Part shown: in pieces, positions 7,970-17,213 of the stretch
Position numbering within the stretch: position 1 is the first letter of the stretch
How the letters are laid out: each line of letters opens with the position of its first letter
Source of the DNA: Alteromonas sp. KUL49
GTDB taxonomy: Bacteria; Pseudomonadota; Gammaproteobacteria; Enterobacterales; Alteromonadaceae
Reading direction: 5' to 3'
Assembly (NCBI RefSeq): GCF_006538345.1
Contig: NZ_BJKL01000015.1
Coordinates: 1-52,132 of the forward strand
DNA: 52,132 nucleotides
Translations under genes and position numbers: made by a program
The notes under the pieces: generated by a model
Told to the model about the DNA's origin: nothing
What the model saw: only the letters and a program-made list of their open reading frames with translations
Databases searched by the model: none

Positions 7970-9310
7970 ATGATAAAAATCAAGAAAGGTCTCGACCTCC
8001 CAATTGAGGGAGCGCCGACGCAGGACATCTCCGATGGAGCTTCTGTGTCTCGCGTTGCCATTCTGGGAGAAGAATATGTGGGTATGCGCCCTACCATGCA
8101 CATCCAAGTTGGTGATGTAGTGAAGAAAGGCCAAGTTCTTTTTGTTGATAAAAAGAACCCAGGCGTAAAATTCACAGCACCGGCAGCGGGTGAGGTGGTA
8201 GAGGTTAACCGTGGTGCAAAACGCGTTCTTCAATCTGTGGTTATTAAAGTTAACGGCGATGAAGCTGTTAAATTTGATACTGTAGCAGCTGACAAGATTG
8301 CCAGTGCCCCACGAGAGCAACTTCAATCCATCCTTGTTGAATCTGGTTTGTGGACGGCTTTCCGTACTCGTCCATTCAGCAAATCACCAGCGCTTGACTC
8401 AGTGCCAAGCTCCATTTTTGTTACCGCCATCGACACTAACCCGCTTGCTGCAGATCCTGCAGTGATTGTTGGTGAACGTTCTGACGATTTCGTGAATGGT
8501 TTGAAAGCACTTACTCAGTTGAGTGGTGGCAAGGTTTATGTGTGTAAAGCACCAGGTGCATCTATTGCTACTGGCGATGCCGCGGTAGACGTAGAGGAAT
8601 TCGGCGGGCCACATCCAGCGGGTCTGGCTGGTACACACATTCACTACCTAGATTCTGCAGGTATGAACAAGCAGGTTTGGCACCTTAACTACCAAGACGT
8701 TATTGCTATTGGCGCGTTGCTTACAACGGGTGAACTAGACAGTCGTCGAGTGGTTGCGATTGGAGGTCCTGCTGCAACTAATCCTCGTTTGGTTCGCACT
8801 GTTGTAGGTGCTGACTTGTCAGAGCTTACAGCAAACGAGCAAGCAGAAGGCGAGATTCGCGTTGTGTCTGGTTCTGTTCTTAACGGAACAACAGCACAAG
8901 GTGTTCACGGGTTCTTAGGTCGCTTCCACACGCAAGTTTCTATTCTTAAAGAAGGCCGAGAGAAGAAATTCTTGGGCTGGATTCTTCCAGGATCAAACCA
9001 GCATTCTGTTACTCGTGCCTATCTAGGTCACTTGAACGGAAGTAAGAAGTTTGACATGACAACAACAACCAATGGTTCTGAGCGCTCTATGGTGCCCATT
9101 GGTAACTACGAACGTGTTATGCCCCTAGATATCATTCCTACGCTGCTATTGCGTGATTTGATATCTGGTGATTGTGACGGTGCTCAATCATTGGGTTGCC
9201 TTGAATTGGATGAAGAAGATTTGGCGTTGTGTACTTATGTATGCCCGGGCAAATACACTTATGGTCCAATCTTGCGTGACGTTTTGACCACTATTGAGAA
9301 AGAGGGTTAA
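7970..9310 (+). CDS. nqrA: Na+-translocating NADH:quinone reductase subunit A
   Basis: Peripheral subunit of the six-subunit Na+-NQR complex that oxidises NADH, reduces ubiquinone and pumps sodium out of the cell. By family knowledge NqrA contributes to quinone binding. With ATG at 7970 the protein is 446 residues, the same as the Vibrio subunit, starting MIKIKKGLDLPIEGAP and continuing GEEYVGMRPTMHIQVGDVVK and NRGAKRVLQSVVIKV. The frame is open upstream to 7892, but that extension has no family match. nqrB follows after 3 bases, the first of five tightly packed genes. Confidence 0.96.
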   Translation: MIKIKKGLDLPIEGAPTQDISDGASVSRVAILGEEYVGMRPTMHIQVGDVVKKGQVLFVDKKNPGVKFTAPAAGEVVEVNRGAKRVLQSVVIKVNGDEAVKFDTVAADKIASAPREQLQSILVESGLWTAFRTRPFSKSPALDSVPSSIFVTAIDTNPLAADPAVIVGERSDDFVNGLKALTQLSGGKVYVCKAPGASIATGDAAVDVEEFGGPHPAGLAGTHIHYLDSAGMNKQVWHLNYQDVIAIGALLTTGELDSRRVVAIGGPAATNPRLVRTVVGADLSELTANEQAEGEIRVVSGSVLNGTTAQGVHGFLGRFHTQVSILKEGREKKFLGWILPGSNQHSVTRAYLGHLNGSKKFDMTTTTNGSERSMVPIGNYERVMPLDIIPTLLLRDLISGDCDGAQSLGCLELDEEDLALCTYVCPGKYTYGPILRDVLTTIEKEG

Positions 9311-9313
9311 GTC

Positions 9314-10516
9314 ATGGGTTTGAAAGCGTATTTAGAAAAAATCGAACCGGATTTTGAACCGGGTGGTAAGTACGAGAAGTGGTATGCGTTATATGAAGCT
9401 GCTGCGACTATCTTCTACACGCCTGGTAAAGTAAACAAAGCTGGCACGCACGTTCGTGACAGTATCGACCTTAAACGTATCATGATCATGGTGTGGATGG
9501 CGACATTCCCGGCAATGTTCTTCGGTATGTACAATATTGGTTTTCAAGCGCAAGACGCTATTGCCGCTGGTGCAGGTACGCTACCTGATACGTGGCAGGC
9601 AGCGATTTTTACCGCACTAGGTGGTGATTTAACCAACGCTGGTGTGCTGGGCTTGTTCTTCTACGGCGCATGCTTCTGGTTACCTATTTATGCAACGACC
9701 TTCGTTGTGGGTGGTTTCTGGGAAGTACTTTTCGCCTCAGTGCGCAAGCATGAAGTTAATGAAGGCTTCTTCGTAACCTCTGTGCTGTTCGCGTTAACCC
9801 TACCTGCAACTATTCCGTTGTGGCAGGTAGCGCTAGGTATTACCTTTGGTGTTGTTATTGCGAAAGAAGTCTTCGGTGGTACAGGCCGAAACTTCCTTAA
9901 CCCAGCACTATCTGGTCGTGCTTTCCTTTACTTTGCCTATCCTGCGCAAATCTCTGGTGACCAAGTTTGGGTCGCTGCTGATGGTTACTCAGGTGCAACG
10001 TCTCTAAGCCAAGCAGCTTCTGGAAACCTAGACTACAGCAACATGGATCTGTGGATGAATTCATTCATAGGTACTATCTCTGGTTCTGCCGGTGAAGTAT
10101 CAGCACTCGCTATTATGATTGGTGGTCTATTTATCATGTACATGCGAATTGCGAGCTGGCGTATCGTCGCTGGTGTTGCGGTCGGCGTAGCATTCTTTGC
10201 AACGCTATTAAACATGATTGGCAGCGACACGAACGCAATGTTTGCAATGCCTGCACATTGGCACTTTGTTGTTGGTGGTTTGGCGTTCGGTATGTTCTTT
10301 ATGGCGACTGACCCGGTATCTGCGTCATTTACCAACCAAGGTAAGTGGGCATACGGTATCTTCATTGGCTTTATGACGGTACTTGTTCGCGTCCTTAACC
10401 CAGCCTTCCCTGAAGGTGTAATGCTAGCAATTTTGTTTGCTAACCTTTGGGCGCCATTGTTCGACTATTTCGTTGCGCAGAGCAATATCAAGCGGAGGGT
10501 AGCACGTGTCGGCTAA
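9314..10516 (+). CDS. nqrB: Na+-NQR subunit B (membrane, covalent FMN)
   Basis: Integral membrane subunit forming the central electron and sodium path. It carries one FMN attached by a phosphoester bond to a threonine, plus riboflavin in characterised complexes. The 400-residue protein has about ten hydrophobic segments. The flavinylation motif SGAT is at residues 226-229 in DGYSGATSLSQ, making Thr229 the expected attachment site. Other family stretches are GTGRNFLNPALSGRAF and FMATDPVSASFTNQGKW. Its end overlaps nqrC by 11 bases, which suggests translational coupling. ApbE encoded at 13847 is the predicted flavin transferase. Confidence 0.97.
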   Translation: MGLKAYLEKIEPDFEPGGKYEKWYALYEAAATIFYTPGKVNKAGTHVRDSIDLKRIMIMVWMATFPAMFFGMYNIGFQAQDAIAAGAGTLPDTWQAAIFTALGGDLTNAGVLGLFFYGACFWLPIYATTFVVGGFWEVLFASVRKHEVNEGFFVTSVLFALTLPATIPLWQVALGITFGVVIAKEVFGGTGRNFLNPALSGRAFLYFAYPAQISGDQVWVAADGYSGATSLSQAASGNLDYSNMDLWMNSFIGTISGSAGEVSALAIMIGGLFIMYMRIASWRIVAGVAVGVAFFATLLNMIGSDTNAMFAMPAHWHFVVGGLAFGMFFMATDPVSASFTNQGKWAYGIFIGFMTVLVRVLNPAFPEGVMLAILFANLWAPLFDYFVAQSNIKRRVARVG

Positions 10517-11270
10517 GAAAGAATCTTTAGGAAAAACAGTCGGTATCGTTGTTGCCGTATGTTTGGTGTGTTCAATTGTTGTATCTGGCGCGGCAGTAGG
10601 CTTGCGTTCATTGCAGCAAACCAATGCAGCACTTGATAAAAAGAGCAACATATTGACGGCTGCGGGTTTGTACGAGCAAGGTATGAGCAACAGCGCTATC
10701 GAAAGCACGTTCGAAGGTCAAATTGCAGAACGCTTTGTTGACCTTGAAACGGGCCAGTTTGTTGACGCTCCTTCAGCGAACTACGATATGTACAAAGCTG
10801 CTAAAGTCGATGACCTTAGTATAAAAGTTGAAGGTAGCAATGTTGGCTTCCAGCGCCGCGCGAAAGTGGCGAGTGTTTATTTGGTAAGCAATGACGCTGG
10901 TGAAGTCACTCGCGTTATTCTTCCGGTACACGGAAGCGGCCTTTGGGACCTTATGTATGGTTTCTTAGCGTTGGATGCAGATGGCGCAACTGTGCGTGAA
11001 CTTATCTACTACCAACAAAAAGAAACGCCAGGACTCGGTGGTGAGGTTCAAAACCCTGCATGGCAGGCAAAATGGGATGGTAAGAAACTATTCGAAGGTA
11101 GCGATGTTGCTTTCCGTGTAGTGAAAAACGCTAACCCATCTAACCCATACACTATTGACGCGTTGTCAGGTGCTACGCTAACCAGTAACGGTGTTGAAAA
11201 CACCATTCTTTACTGGGTAGGTGAGCAGGGCTTTGGCCCATTCCTGAAGACTCAAGCATGGCGTTCTTAA
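10506..11270 (+). CDS. nqrC: Na+-NQR subunit C (periplasmic covalent FMN)
   Basis: Single-span subunit whose periplasmic FMN-binding domain carries the second covalently bound FMN. Residues 11-35 form the membrane anchor. The flavinylation motif SGATLTSNGV places the modified threonine at residue 224; GETPGLGGE-like sequence (KETPGLGGEV) near 173-181 is also typical. Length is 254 residues. The start is GTG at 10506, inside the end of nqrB, with GGAGG at 10494-10498 seven bases upstream, which decides the start. Confidence 0.97.
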   Translation: MSAKKESLGKTVGIVVAVCLVCSIVVSGAAVGLRSLQQTNAALDKKSNILTAAGLYEQGMSNSAIESTFEGQIAERFVDLETGQFVDAPSANYDMYKAAKVDDLSIKVEGSNVGFQRRAKVASVYLVSNDAGEVTRVILPVHGSGLWDLMYGFLALDADGATVRELIYYQQKETPGLGGEVQNPAWQAKWDGKKLFEGSDVAFRVVKNANPSNPYTIDALSGATLTSNGVENTILYWVGEQGFGPFLKTQAWRS

Positions 11271-11280
11271 GGAGAGTCTC

Positions 11281-11913
11281 ATGGCAGATACTAAAGAAAT
11301 GAAGAAGGCGCTCTTTGGGCCGATTCTTGATAACAACCCAATTGCCTTGCAGGTACTAGGGATTTGTTCAGCCTTGGCGATTACTACAAAGCTTGAAACG
11401 GCGTTAGTAATGTCTTTGGCACTTACCGCCGTTGTGGCGTTCTCAAACTTGTTTATCTCGTTAATTCGTAACCAGATACCGTCAAGTGTACGTATCATCA
11501 TCCAAATGACAATTATTGCGTCTTTGGTAATCGTAGTTGACCAAATCTTGAAGGCATATTCCTACGAGATTTCTAAACAGCTGTCGGTATTCGTTGGTCT
11601 TATCATAACCAACTGTATCGTAATGGGGCGCGCAGAAGCTTACGCGATGAAGAGTCCACCGCTCATGAGCTTCTTAGACGGTATTGGTAATGGTCTAGGC
11701 TACTCATTTATTTTGATCGTTATCGGTACAATCAAAGAGCTGTTTGGTTTTGGTACTATCCTTGGTTTCGAAATCCTTCCACTAATACAAAACGGTGGTT
11801 GGTATCAAGGTAACGGTCTACTGATTCTTCCATTTAGCTCGTTCTTCCTCATCGGCGGTATGATTTGGTTTATCCGTACCATTCGTCCAGCGCAAGTAGA
11901 GCCTAAGGAGTAA
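11281..11913 (+). CDS. nqrD: Na+-NQR subunit D
   Basis: Membrane subunit that, with NqrE, holds an intramembrane iron centre (a [2Fe-2S] cluster in recent structures) between the cytoplasmic and periplasmic flavins. The 210-residue protein has about six membrane segments. The two cysteines known to bind iron are present at Cys29 (LGICSALAI) and Cys112 (ITNCIVMGRAEA). It begins with MADTKEMKKALFGPILDNNP and follows nqrC after 10 bases, with AAGGAGAG as ribosome site. Confidence 0.97.
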   Translation: MADTKEMKKALFGPILDNNPIALQVLGICSALAITTKLETALVMSLALTAVVAFSNLFISLIRNQIPSSVRIIIQMTIIASLVIVVDQILKAYSYEISKQLSVFVGLIITNCIVMGRAEAYAMKSPPLMSFLDGIGNGLGYSFILIVIGTIKELFGFGTILGFEILPLIQNGGWYQGNGLLILPFSSFFLIGGMIWFIRTIRPAQVEPKE

Positions 11914-11916
11914 GTC

Positions 11917-12525
11917 GTGGAACATTATTTATCGTTGTTTGTTCGCTCAATTTTTGTTGAGAACATGGCGTTATCACTATTCTTGGGTATGTGTACCTTC
12001 TTGGCGGTATCTAAGAAAGTTAAGACCGCTATGGGTCTGGGTGTAGCGGTTGTCGTGGTACTTGGTATCTCGGTTCCTGTTAACCAAATCATTTACGTAA
12101 ACATTCTTGCTCCAGGTGCACTAGCATGGGCTGGTTTCCCTGACGCAGACTTAAGTTTTCTTAACTTTTTGACCTTCATTGGCGTTATCGCCGCGCTGGT
12201 TCAGATTTTGGAAATGAGTTTGGATAAGTTTTTCCCTGCACTTTACAACGCGTTAGGTATTTTCCTTCCGCTAATTACGGTTAACTGTGCGATTTTCGGT
12301 GGTGTGGCGTTTGCTGTACAACGTGAATACAACTTGACCGAAAGTGTGGTTTACGGCGTAGGAAGTGGTATCGGTTGGGCAATCGCCATCGTACTTCTTG
12401 CTGCTGTACGTGAAAAACTGAAATATGCTGACATGCCTGATGGTATCCGTGGTCTTGGCTCTGTGTTCATGATCGCTGGTCTAATGGCGTTGGGCTTCCA
12501 GTCGTTCACTGGTATTCAGCTGTAA
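11917..12525 (+). CDS. nqrE: Na+-NQR subunit E
   Basis: Partner of NqrD with an inverted, homologous fold; it supplies the other two cysteines of the intramembrane iron centre, here Cys26 (LGMCTFLAVSKKV) and Cys124 (TVNCAIFGGVAF). The 202 residues form about six membrane segments. The start is GTG at 11917, three bases after the nqrD stop, with TAAGGAG overlapping the end of nqrD as its ribosome site. Confidence 0.97.
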   Translation: MEHYLSLFVRSIFVENMALSLFLGMCTFLAVSKKVKTAMGLGVAVVVVLGISVPVNQIIYVNILAPGALAWAGFPDADLSFLNFLTFIGVIAALVQILEMSLDKFFPALYNALGIFLPLITVNCAIFGGVAFAVQREYNLTESVVYGVGSGIGWAIAIVLLAAVREKLKYADMPDGIRGLGSVFMIAGLMALGFQSFTGIQL

Positions 12526-12545
12526 TCAAGCTTGGGAGCGAATAA

Positions 12546-13778
12546 ATGAATCAATTAGAAATTTATCTTGGCGTCGGCATGTTTATTGCCATCGTTTTGG
12601 CGCTGGTATTTATCATCATGTTTGCCAAGTCTAAATTGGTACCGTCTGGTGACGTTACTATTACCATCAATGGTGATCCTGACAAAGCAATCAAAACCGC
12701 ACCAGGCGGTAAATTGCTGGGTGCCCTAGCCGATGCAGGTTACTTCGTATCGTCAGCTTGTGGTGGTGGTGGCTCTTGTGGCCAGTGTCGTGTAGACGTT
12801 CACGCTGGTGGCGGCGAAATTCTACCTACCGAGCTTGACCACATTACTAAAGGTGAAGCCCGTGAAGGTTGCCGTTTGTCATGTCAGGTTGCAGTTAAGC
12901 AAGACATGGACATCGAGCTAGAAGAATCAGTATTTGGTGTTAAGAAGTGGGATTGTGACGTTATCTCTAACGACAACAAAGCGACTTTCATCAAAGAGCT
13001 TAAACTTGCTATTCCAAATGGCGAGAGCGTTCCTTTCCGTGCCGGTGGTTACATTCAGATCGAAGCCCCTGCACACCACGTTAAGTACAAAGACTTCGAC
13101 ATCCCAGAAGAATATCGTGCTGACTGGGAACGTTTTGGTTTCTTCGATATTGAGTCTAAAGTAGATGACGAAACCATTCGTGCATACTCAATGGCGAACT
13201 ATCCAGAAGAAGAAGGCATTATTATGCTGAACGTGCGTATTGCTACGCCGCCGCCCAATAACCTGAGCCTACCAGCGGGTAAGATGTCATCTTACATCTG
13301 GAGCCTTAAAGAAGGCGATAAAGCTACGATTTCTGGTCCGTTCGGTGAATTCTTCGCGAAAGAAACTGACGCTGAAATGGTATTCGTTGGTGGTGGTGCA
13401 GGTATGGCGCCAATGCGTTCACATATCTTCGACCAACTTCGTCGCTTGAATTCTGACCGTAAAATCAGCTTCTGGTACGGTGCCCGTTCATTACGTGAAA
13501 TGTTCTATGTAGAAGACTTTGATGAGTTGTCTGCAGAAAACGAAAACTTTGATTGGCACGTAGCACTTTCTGATCCTCAACCAGAGGACAACTGGGAAGG
13601 TTACACAGGGTTTATCCACCAAGTACTTCTAGAAAACTACTTGAAAGATCACCCAGCACCAGAAGATTGTGAGTTTTACATGTGTGGACCACCTATGATG
13701 AATGCTGCGGTTATCGACATGCTTAAGAATCTAGGTGTTGAAGACGAAAACATCATGCTAGATGACTTTGGTGGCTAA
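12546..13778 (+). CDS. nqrF: Na+-NQR subunit F (NADH dehydrogenase, FAD and [2Fe-2S])
   Basis: Entry point for electrons: oxidises NADH through FAD and a plant-type [2Fe-2S] cluster. An N-terminal membrane anchor (about 5-27) precedes the ferredoxin domain, with cluster ligands Cys72, Cys78, Cys81 and Cys113 (CGGGGSCGQC ... LSCQ). The FAD-binding RAYSMANYP and NAD-binding GGGAGMAPMRSH motifs follow, and the protein ends CEFYMCGPPMMNAAV ... DDFGG. The 410 residues equal the usual length. It closes the six-gene unit and is followed by a strong terminator. Confidence 0.97.
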   Translation: MNQLEIYLGVGMFIAIVLALVFIIMFAKSKLVPSGDVTITINGDPDKAIKTAPGGKLLGALADAGYFVSSACGGGGSCGQCRVDVHAGGGEILPTELDHITKGEAREGCRLSCQVAVKQDMDIELEESVFGVKKWDCDVISNDNKATFIKELKLAIPNGESVPFRAGGYIQIEAPAHHVKYKDFDIPEEYRADWERFGFFDIESKVDDETIRAYSMANYPEEEGIIMLNVRIATPPPNNLSLPAGKMSSYIWSLKEGDKATISGPFGEFFAKETDAEMVFVGGGAGMAPMRSHIFDQLRRLNSDRKISFWYGARSLREMFYVEDFDELSAENENFDWHVALSDPQPEDNWEGYTGFIHQVLLENYLKDHPAPEDCEFYMCGPPMMNAAVIDMLKNLGVEDENIMLDDFGG

Positions 13779-13800
13779 CCCCCCGAAGGTAAAAAATTAG

Positions 13801-13825
13801 AAAGGGGGCATAAGCCCCCTTTTTT
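13801..13825 (+). terminator. Rho-independent terminator between nqrF and apbE
   Basis: AAAGGGGGC (13801-13809) pairs with GCCCCCTTT (13814-13822) around the tetraloop ATAA, followed by more T. It separates nqrA-F from apbE-nqrM, so the maturation genes may depend on partial read-through or their own promoter. Confidence 0.9.
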
Positions 13826-13846
13826 GTGGACTGAAGGAATGAATCA

Positions 13847-14875
13847 GTGACCCGTTTCGCCATTAGAATAATGCTTGCAGCGCTTGCTGTGGGGATACTT
13901 ATACTAGCCAGTTGTAGCAAGGATCCCTTGCCTGTCGTGCACTTGCAGGGCAGTACTATGGGGACTACCTACAATGTAAAATACGTTGTTGTCGATGGTA
14001 TCGAGATAGATAACCTACAGCAGCAAATCGATGAAAGGTTGGTAGATGTTAATAAGAAAATGTCTACCTATGACCCAACATCTGAATTGTCGAGATTCAA
14101 CCAATATCGTTACACTGATGACTTTGCCATATCACCAGACACGCATTATGTGGTTGAAGAAGCGCTCCATCTTGCAAGACTGAGTAACGGCGTTTTAGAC
14201 GTGACTGTTGGTCCATTGGTTAATTTGTGGGGATTCGGTCCTAACAAGCAACCGGAGACTACTCCAACACAGATGCAGATTGACGATATTCGCGCGTATG
14301 TTGGGTATGACAAAATTTCACTGTCTGATGGTGTTATTCGAAAGTCACACCCGATGACATATGTGGACTTGTCGACTATCGCAAAAGGCTACGGTGTAGA
14401 CGAAGTGGCGCGTATTTTAGAATCGCATAATCTCGCTAATTACCTCGTTGAGATTGGTGGTGAGATGCGTGTTAAAGGAGAGCGTGGCGATGGTAGTGAG
14501 TGGATCATTGCAATCGAAAAGCCCGTATCCACAGAGCGTGCGATTCAAAAGTTAGTGTCGGTGGGGGAAAATGCCATTGCGACTTCTGGTGATTACCGTA
14601 ATTACTATGAAGAAGACGGTGTACGTTATTCTCACTTGATTGACCCAAATACTGGTAAGCCCATCACCCACAACCTTGTTGCAGTTACCGTTGTTCACCC
14701 TTCATCAATGACTGCCGACGGACTTGCAACTGCATTCAATGTGATGGGTTGGGAGAGTGCAAAAGCGATAGCGGAGCAAGAAAAGCTTGCTGTGTTCTTG
14801 ATTAGAAGAACAGCTGACGGATTTGAAGAGTACATATCTTCAGAATTTGATAAACTTGTCGACGTGAAAAACTAA
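13847..14875 (+). CDS. apbE: FAD:protein FMN transferase ApbE
   Basis: Mg2+-dependent enzyme that transfers FMN from FAD to the threonines of SGAT-type motifs in NqrB and NqrC. The 342-residue protein has a lipoprotein signal with lipobox LASC (modified Cys at 23), so it acts on the periplasmic side. Family motifs include GSTMGTTYNVKY, DLSTIAKGYGVDEVA, GGEMRVKGERGDG, AIATSGDYRNYY and the metal-binding TADGLATAFNVMG. The start is GTG at 13847, with GAAGGAA upstream; the nearby ATG at 13839 is out of frame. It lies 68 bases after nqrF and 10 before nqrM. Confidence 0.96.
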   Translation: MTRFAIRIMLAALAVGILILASCSKDPLPVVHLQGSTMGTTYNVKYVVVDGIEIDNLQQQIDERLVDVNKKMSTYDPTSELSRFNQYRYTDDFAISPDTHYVVEEALHLARLSNGVLDVTVGPLVNLWGFGPNKQPETTPTQMQIDDIRAYVGYDKISLSDGVIRKSHPMTYVDLSTIAKGYGVDEVARILESHNLANYLVEIGGEMRVKGERGDGSEWIIAIEKPVSTERAIQKLVSVGENAIATSGDYRNYYEEDGVRYSHLIDPNTGKPITHNLVAVTVVHPSSMTADGLATAFNVMGWESAKAIAEQEKLAVFLIRRTADGFEEYISSEFDKLVDVKN

Positions 14876-14885
14876 GAGGTACGCC

Positions 14886-15119
14886 ATGTCTACATTCATT
14901 CTTGCATTTGTGTTCTTCCTTTTAATGGTTATCGCTATGGCCGTAGGCTACTTAGTGCAACGTAAATCAATTTCAGGCAGTTGCGGCGGGTTGGGTGCGA
15001 TTGGTATTGAAAAGGCTTGTGATTGCCCTGAGCCATGTGATCGCAAGAAAGCGCGTATGGAAAAAGAAGAAGCACGAGAGAAGAAGTTAGCTGAGTGGAA
15101 GCAAAACCAAATTTTGTAG
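14886..15119 (+). CDS. nqrM: Na+-NQR maturation protein NqrM
   Basis: Small factor required for a functional Na+-NQR complex, proposed to deliver iron to the NqrD/NqrE cysteine site. The 77 residues comprise an N-terminal membrane helix (about 3-24) and a cytoplasmic tail with four cysteines at 33, 45, 47 and 51 (SGSCGGLGAIG and CDCPEPC), then a charged coiled region rich in Lys and Glu. This is the family pattern (DUF539). GAGG precedes the ATG, 10 bases after apbE. Confidence 0.95.
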   Translation: MSTFILAFVFFLLMVIAMAVGYLVQRKSISGSCGGLGAIGIEKACDCPEPCDRKKARMEKEEAREKKLAEWKQNQIL

Positions 15120-15146
15120 TCCACAAATAGTTTCATGGTTAGTATG

Positions 15147-15188
15147 AACGCCCACTAGTGATTTCGTCTAGTTTGGGCGTTTGTTTTA
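15147..15188 (+). terminator. Terminator after nqrM
   Basis: AACGCCCACTAG (15147-15158) pairs with CTAGTTTGGGCGTT (15168-15181), with small bulges, followed by a T-rich run. It marks the end of the nqr-apbE-nqrM locus. Confidence 0.75.
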
Positions 15189-15332
15189 TCTAGCGCCTAC
15201 TTTTTTATTTCTGTTTATGCGGCCCTCACGGGTGCACTTGCTTGCTGTTTAAAATGCTGTTTTTACGTTGACTTTTCCCAGTTTTGAACAAGTATTTAGT
15301 GTAGTGAATCTCCACATAGCGCTTATATTCTT

Positions 15333-17213
15333 GTGTTCTCTTGGTTAATAACCCATCTTGCCTACAAAATAGAGAAAAGCCTTAAATTTAGGCGACCTTT
15401 ACTCATGGTGTTTTCCTGCGTAATTAGCGCAGTGGTTATCGCTGTGTTGTTGCTTTCATTCAGTTCTACTCAGCGTATTTTTGAGCGCAATATCGAACAG
15501 GATACCCGAGATATTTACCGTTATTTCGACGCAGAAATTAAGAGCCAGTCTAGCCTCCAATCCCTATTGATTAACGCCATTGCAATGCGCCCTGATATTC
15601 AAAATGCGTTCGAGACAAAAACACATAATTTTGCAGGTTTGATTGACGACTTTTACTTGTCTGCTAACCAATCTCACAATATCACTCACTTGTATTTTCA
15701 CGGTCTCGATAAAGTGGTTATTTATCGAGCGCACGGTCCCACACGCAATGGCGACGTGATAAATAGATACACTCTCGCCGATGCCATGCGTTTTAATCGG
15801 ACCACCTCGGGATTAGAGCTGGGAAAATACGGAGTTTTTACGCTTAGAACAGTAGCGCCTGTCTTCAGCAATGGGAGTGTTGTAGGCTACATTGAGGCAG
15901 GAATGGAAATCGGCCATGTTATCAAGAAAACACAGTCCCAGTTCGACGTTGAGATAATCGATGTATTTCAAACCCAGCGACTAGTGAATACTACCTCTGA
16001 GACTATATTCTCCCTGACCGAGCGTCATAGCGATGGCAATCAAGTGGAAAACTATACACTTCAGTACAGCACACCAGCGGTTCTCGACAGTGTTGACCTG
16101 TCGGAAATTCCCTATCTTCTTTCTCACGATAATACGGATTCTGTGATAGGTCTTGTATCAGGTAATCGCGCGTTTTCCTCCAGACCACTTTACGACTATC
16201 ACGGCGATTTTATCGCGAAGCAAATCATTGTCAGAGATATTACGGAAAAGCTCGCAACCAGAAGAACGGATATATTGCTGATTTTATGCTCTATTCTTTT
16301 AGCTGCTGCCGTTGGATTCTGGGTGTTCAACCATGTACTTCTGCACCTAGAAGCATTGTTTGCTGCCTATTTGGAAAAACAGAGTAAGCAACGTCAAATT
16401 ATCGAAAACAATATGAAAAGCTTACAGTCAGCACAGGAGAGTCTGGTTCAGCAAGAAAAACTCGCCTCTCTCGGAAATATCGTGGCTGGCGTCGCGCATG
16501 AGATAAATACGCCTTTGGGTATCTCTGTGATGATGGGAAGTACGATGCAGCAGAGCGTGACATCGTTTATACAACAGCTCAAGTCAGGTCAATTGAGACG
16601 TTCAGATGTTGAAGCATTTGAAACGGATACCCAGGAGGCATTCAACGTGTTGCTGCCAGCGTTGGATAGAGCGGCCGGACTCATCCAAAGTTTCAAAGGT
16701 GTCGCCGTTAATCAGGCAAGTGAAAACCGAGCTAAGTTTGATTTGGAAGAAGTGATTACTAGCGTGCTCGATACCCTCAAGCACACCATCAAAAATAAAC
16801 CTATCGAGTACACCCTTGAAATTACAGAGCAGATTTCACTAGATAGCTATCCCGGACCATTGGGACAAGTTATTACAAACCTTTTTGAAAACTCGGTGAT
16901 TCACGGGTTCAAAGATGATCAAAACGGGCTTATTGAAATAAGTGCAGCAATGACTTCTGACCACAATCACGTCGAGATCAAGGTGAAAGACAATGGTGTT
17001 GGTATGACGCAAGAAGCCCTAGAAAAGGCATTTGATCCATTTTTCACCACACGGTTTGGCCAAGGTGGTTCAGGGTTGGGGTTGAATATCATTTTCAATA
17101 TTGTTGAGCGAGTCCTCGGCGGAAAAGTACGCGCCAAGAGTGAACTTAATAAGGGTTCACAATTTATAATTAATATTCCTCTAGTAGCACCGGGAGAAGT
17201 TGAGCATGTCTGA
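15333..17213 (+). CDS. Membrane sensor histidine kinase with periplasmic double-Cache-like domain
   Basis: Transmembrane kinase that should phosphorylate the response regulator encoded immediately downstream. The 626 residues comprise TM1 (about 23-42), a periplasmic domain (43-311), TM2 (312-333), a coiled coil (340-380), a phosphoacceptor His389 in VAGVAHEINTPLGIS and a C-terminal ATPase domain. The ATPase domain shows an N box (NLFENSVIHGF), DNGVGM and DPFFTTRFGQGGSGLGL. The periplasmic stretch FHGLDKVVIYRAHGP to GYIEAGMEIGHVIKK resembles dCache_3 ligand-binding domains, so a small extracellular ligand is likely but unknown. The start is uncertain: GTG at 15333 lacks a clear ribosome site. 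Its 3' end overlaps the regulator by 8 bases. Confidence 0.88.
   Translation: MFSWLITHLAYKIEKSLKFRRPLLMVFSCVISAVVIAVLLLSFSSTQRIFERNIEQDTRDIYRYFDAEIKSQSSLQSLLINAIAMRPDIQNAFETKTHNFAGLIDDFYLSANQSHNITHLYFHGLDKVVIYRAHGPTRNGDVINRYTLADAMRFNRTTSGLELGKYGVFTLRTVAPVFSNGSVVGYIEAGMEIGHVIKKTQSQFDVEIIDVFQTQRLVNTTSETIFSLTERHSDGNQVENYTLQYSTPAVLDSVDLSEIPYLLSHDNTDSVIGLVSGNRAFSSRPLYDYHGDFIAKQIIVRDITEKLATRRTDILLILCSILLAAAVGFWVFNHVLLHLEALFAAYLEKQSKQRQIIENNMKSLQSAQESLVQQEKLASLGNIVAGVAHEINTPLGISVMMGSTMQQSVTSFIQQLKSGQLRRSDVEAFETDTQEAFNVLLPALDRAAGLIQSFKGVAVNQASENRAKFDLEEVITSVLDTLKHTIKNKPIEYTLEITEQISLDSYPGPLGQVITNLFENSVIHGFKDDQNGLIEISAAMTSDHNHVEIKVKDNGVGMTQEALEKAFDPFFTTRFGQGGSGLGLNIIFNIVERVLGGKVRAKSELNKGSQFIINIPLVAPGEVEHV

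Noticed and set aside
7843..8175. 110-residue minus-strand frame across the nqrA start
   Set aside because: Overlaps the conserved N-terminus of NqrA on the other strand and has no recognisable features.
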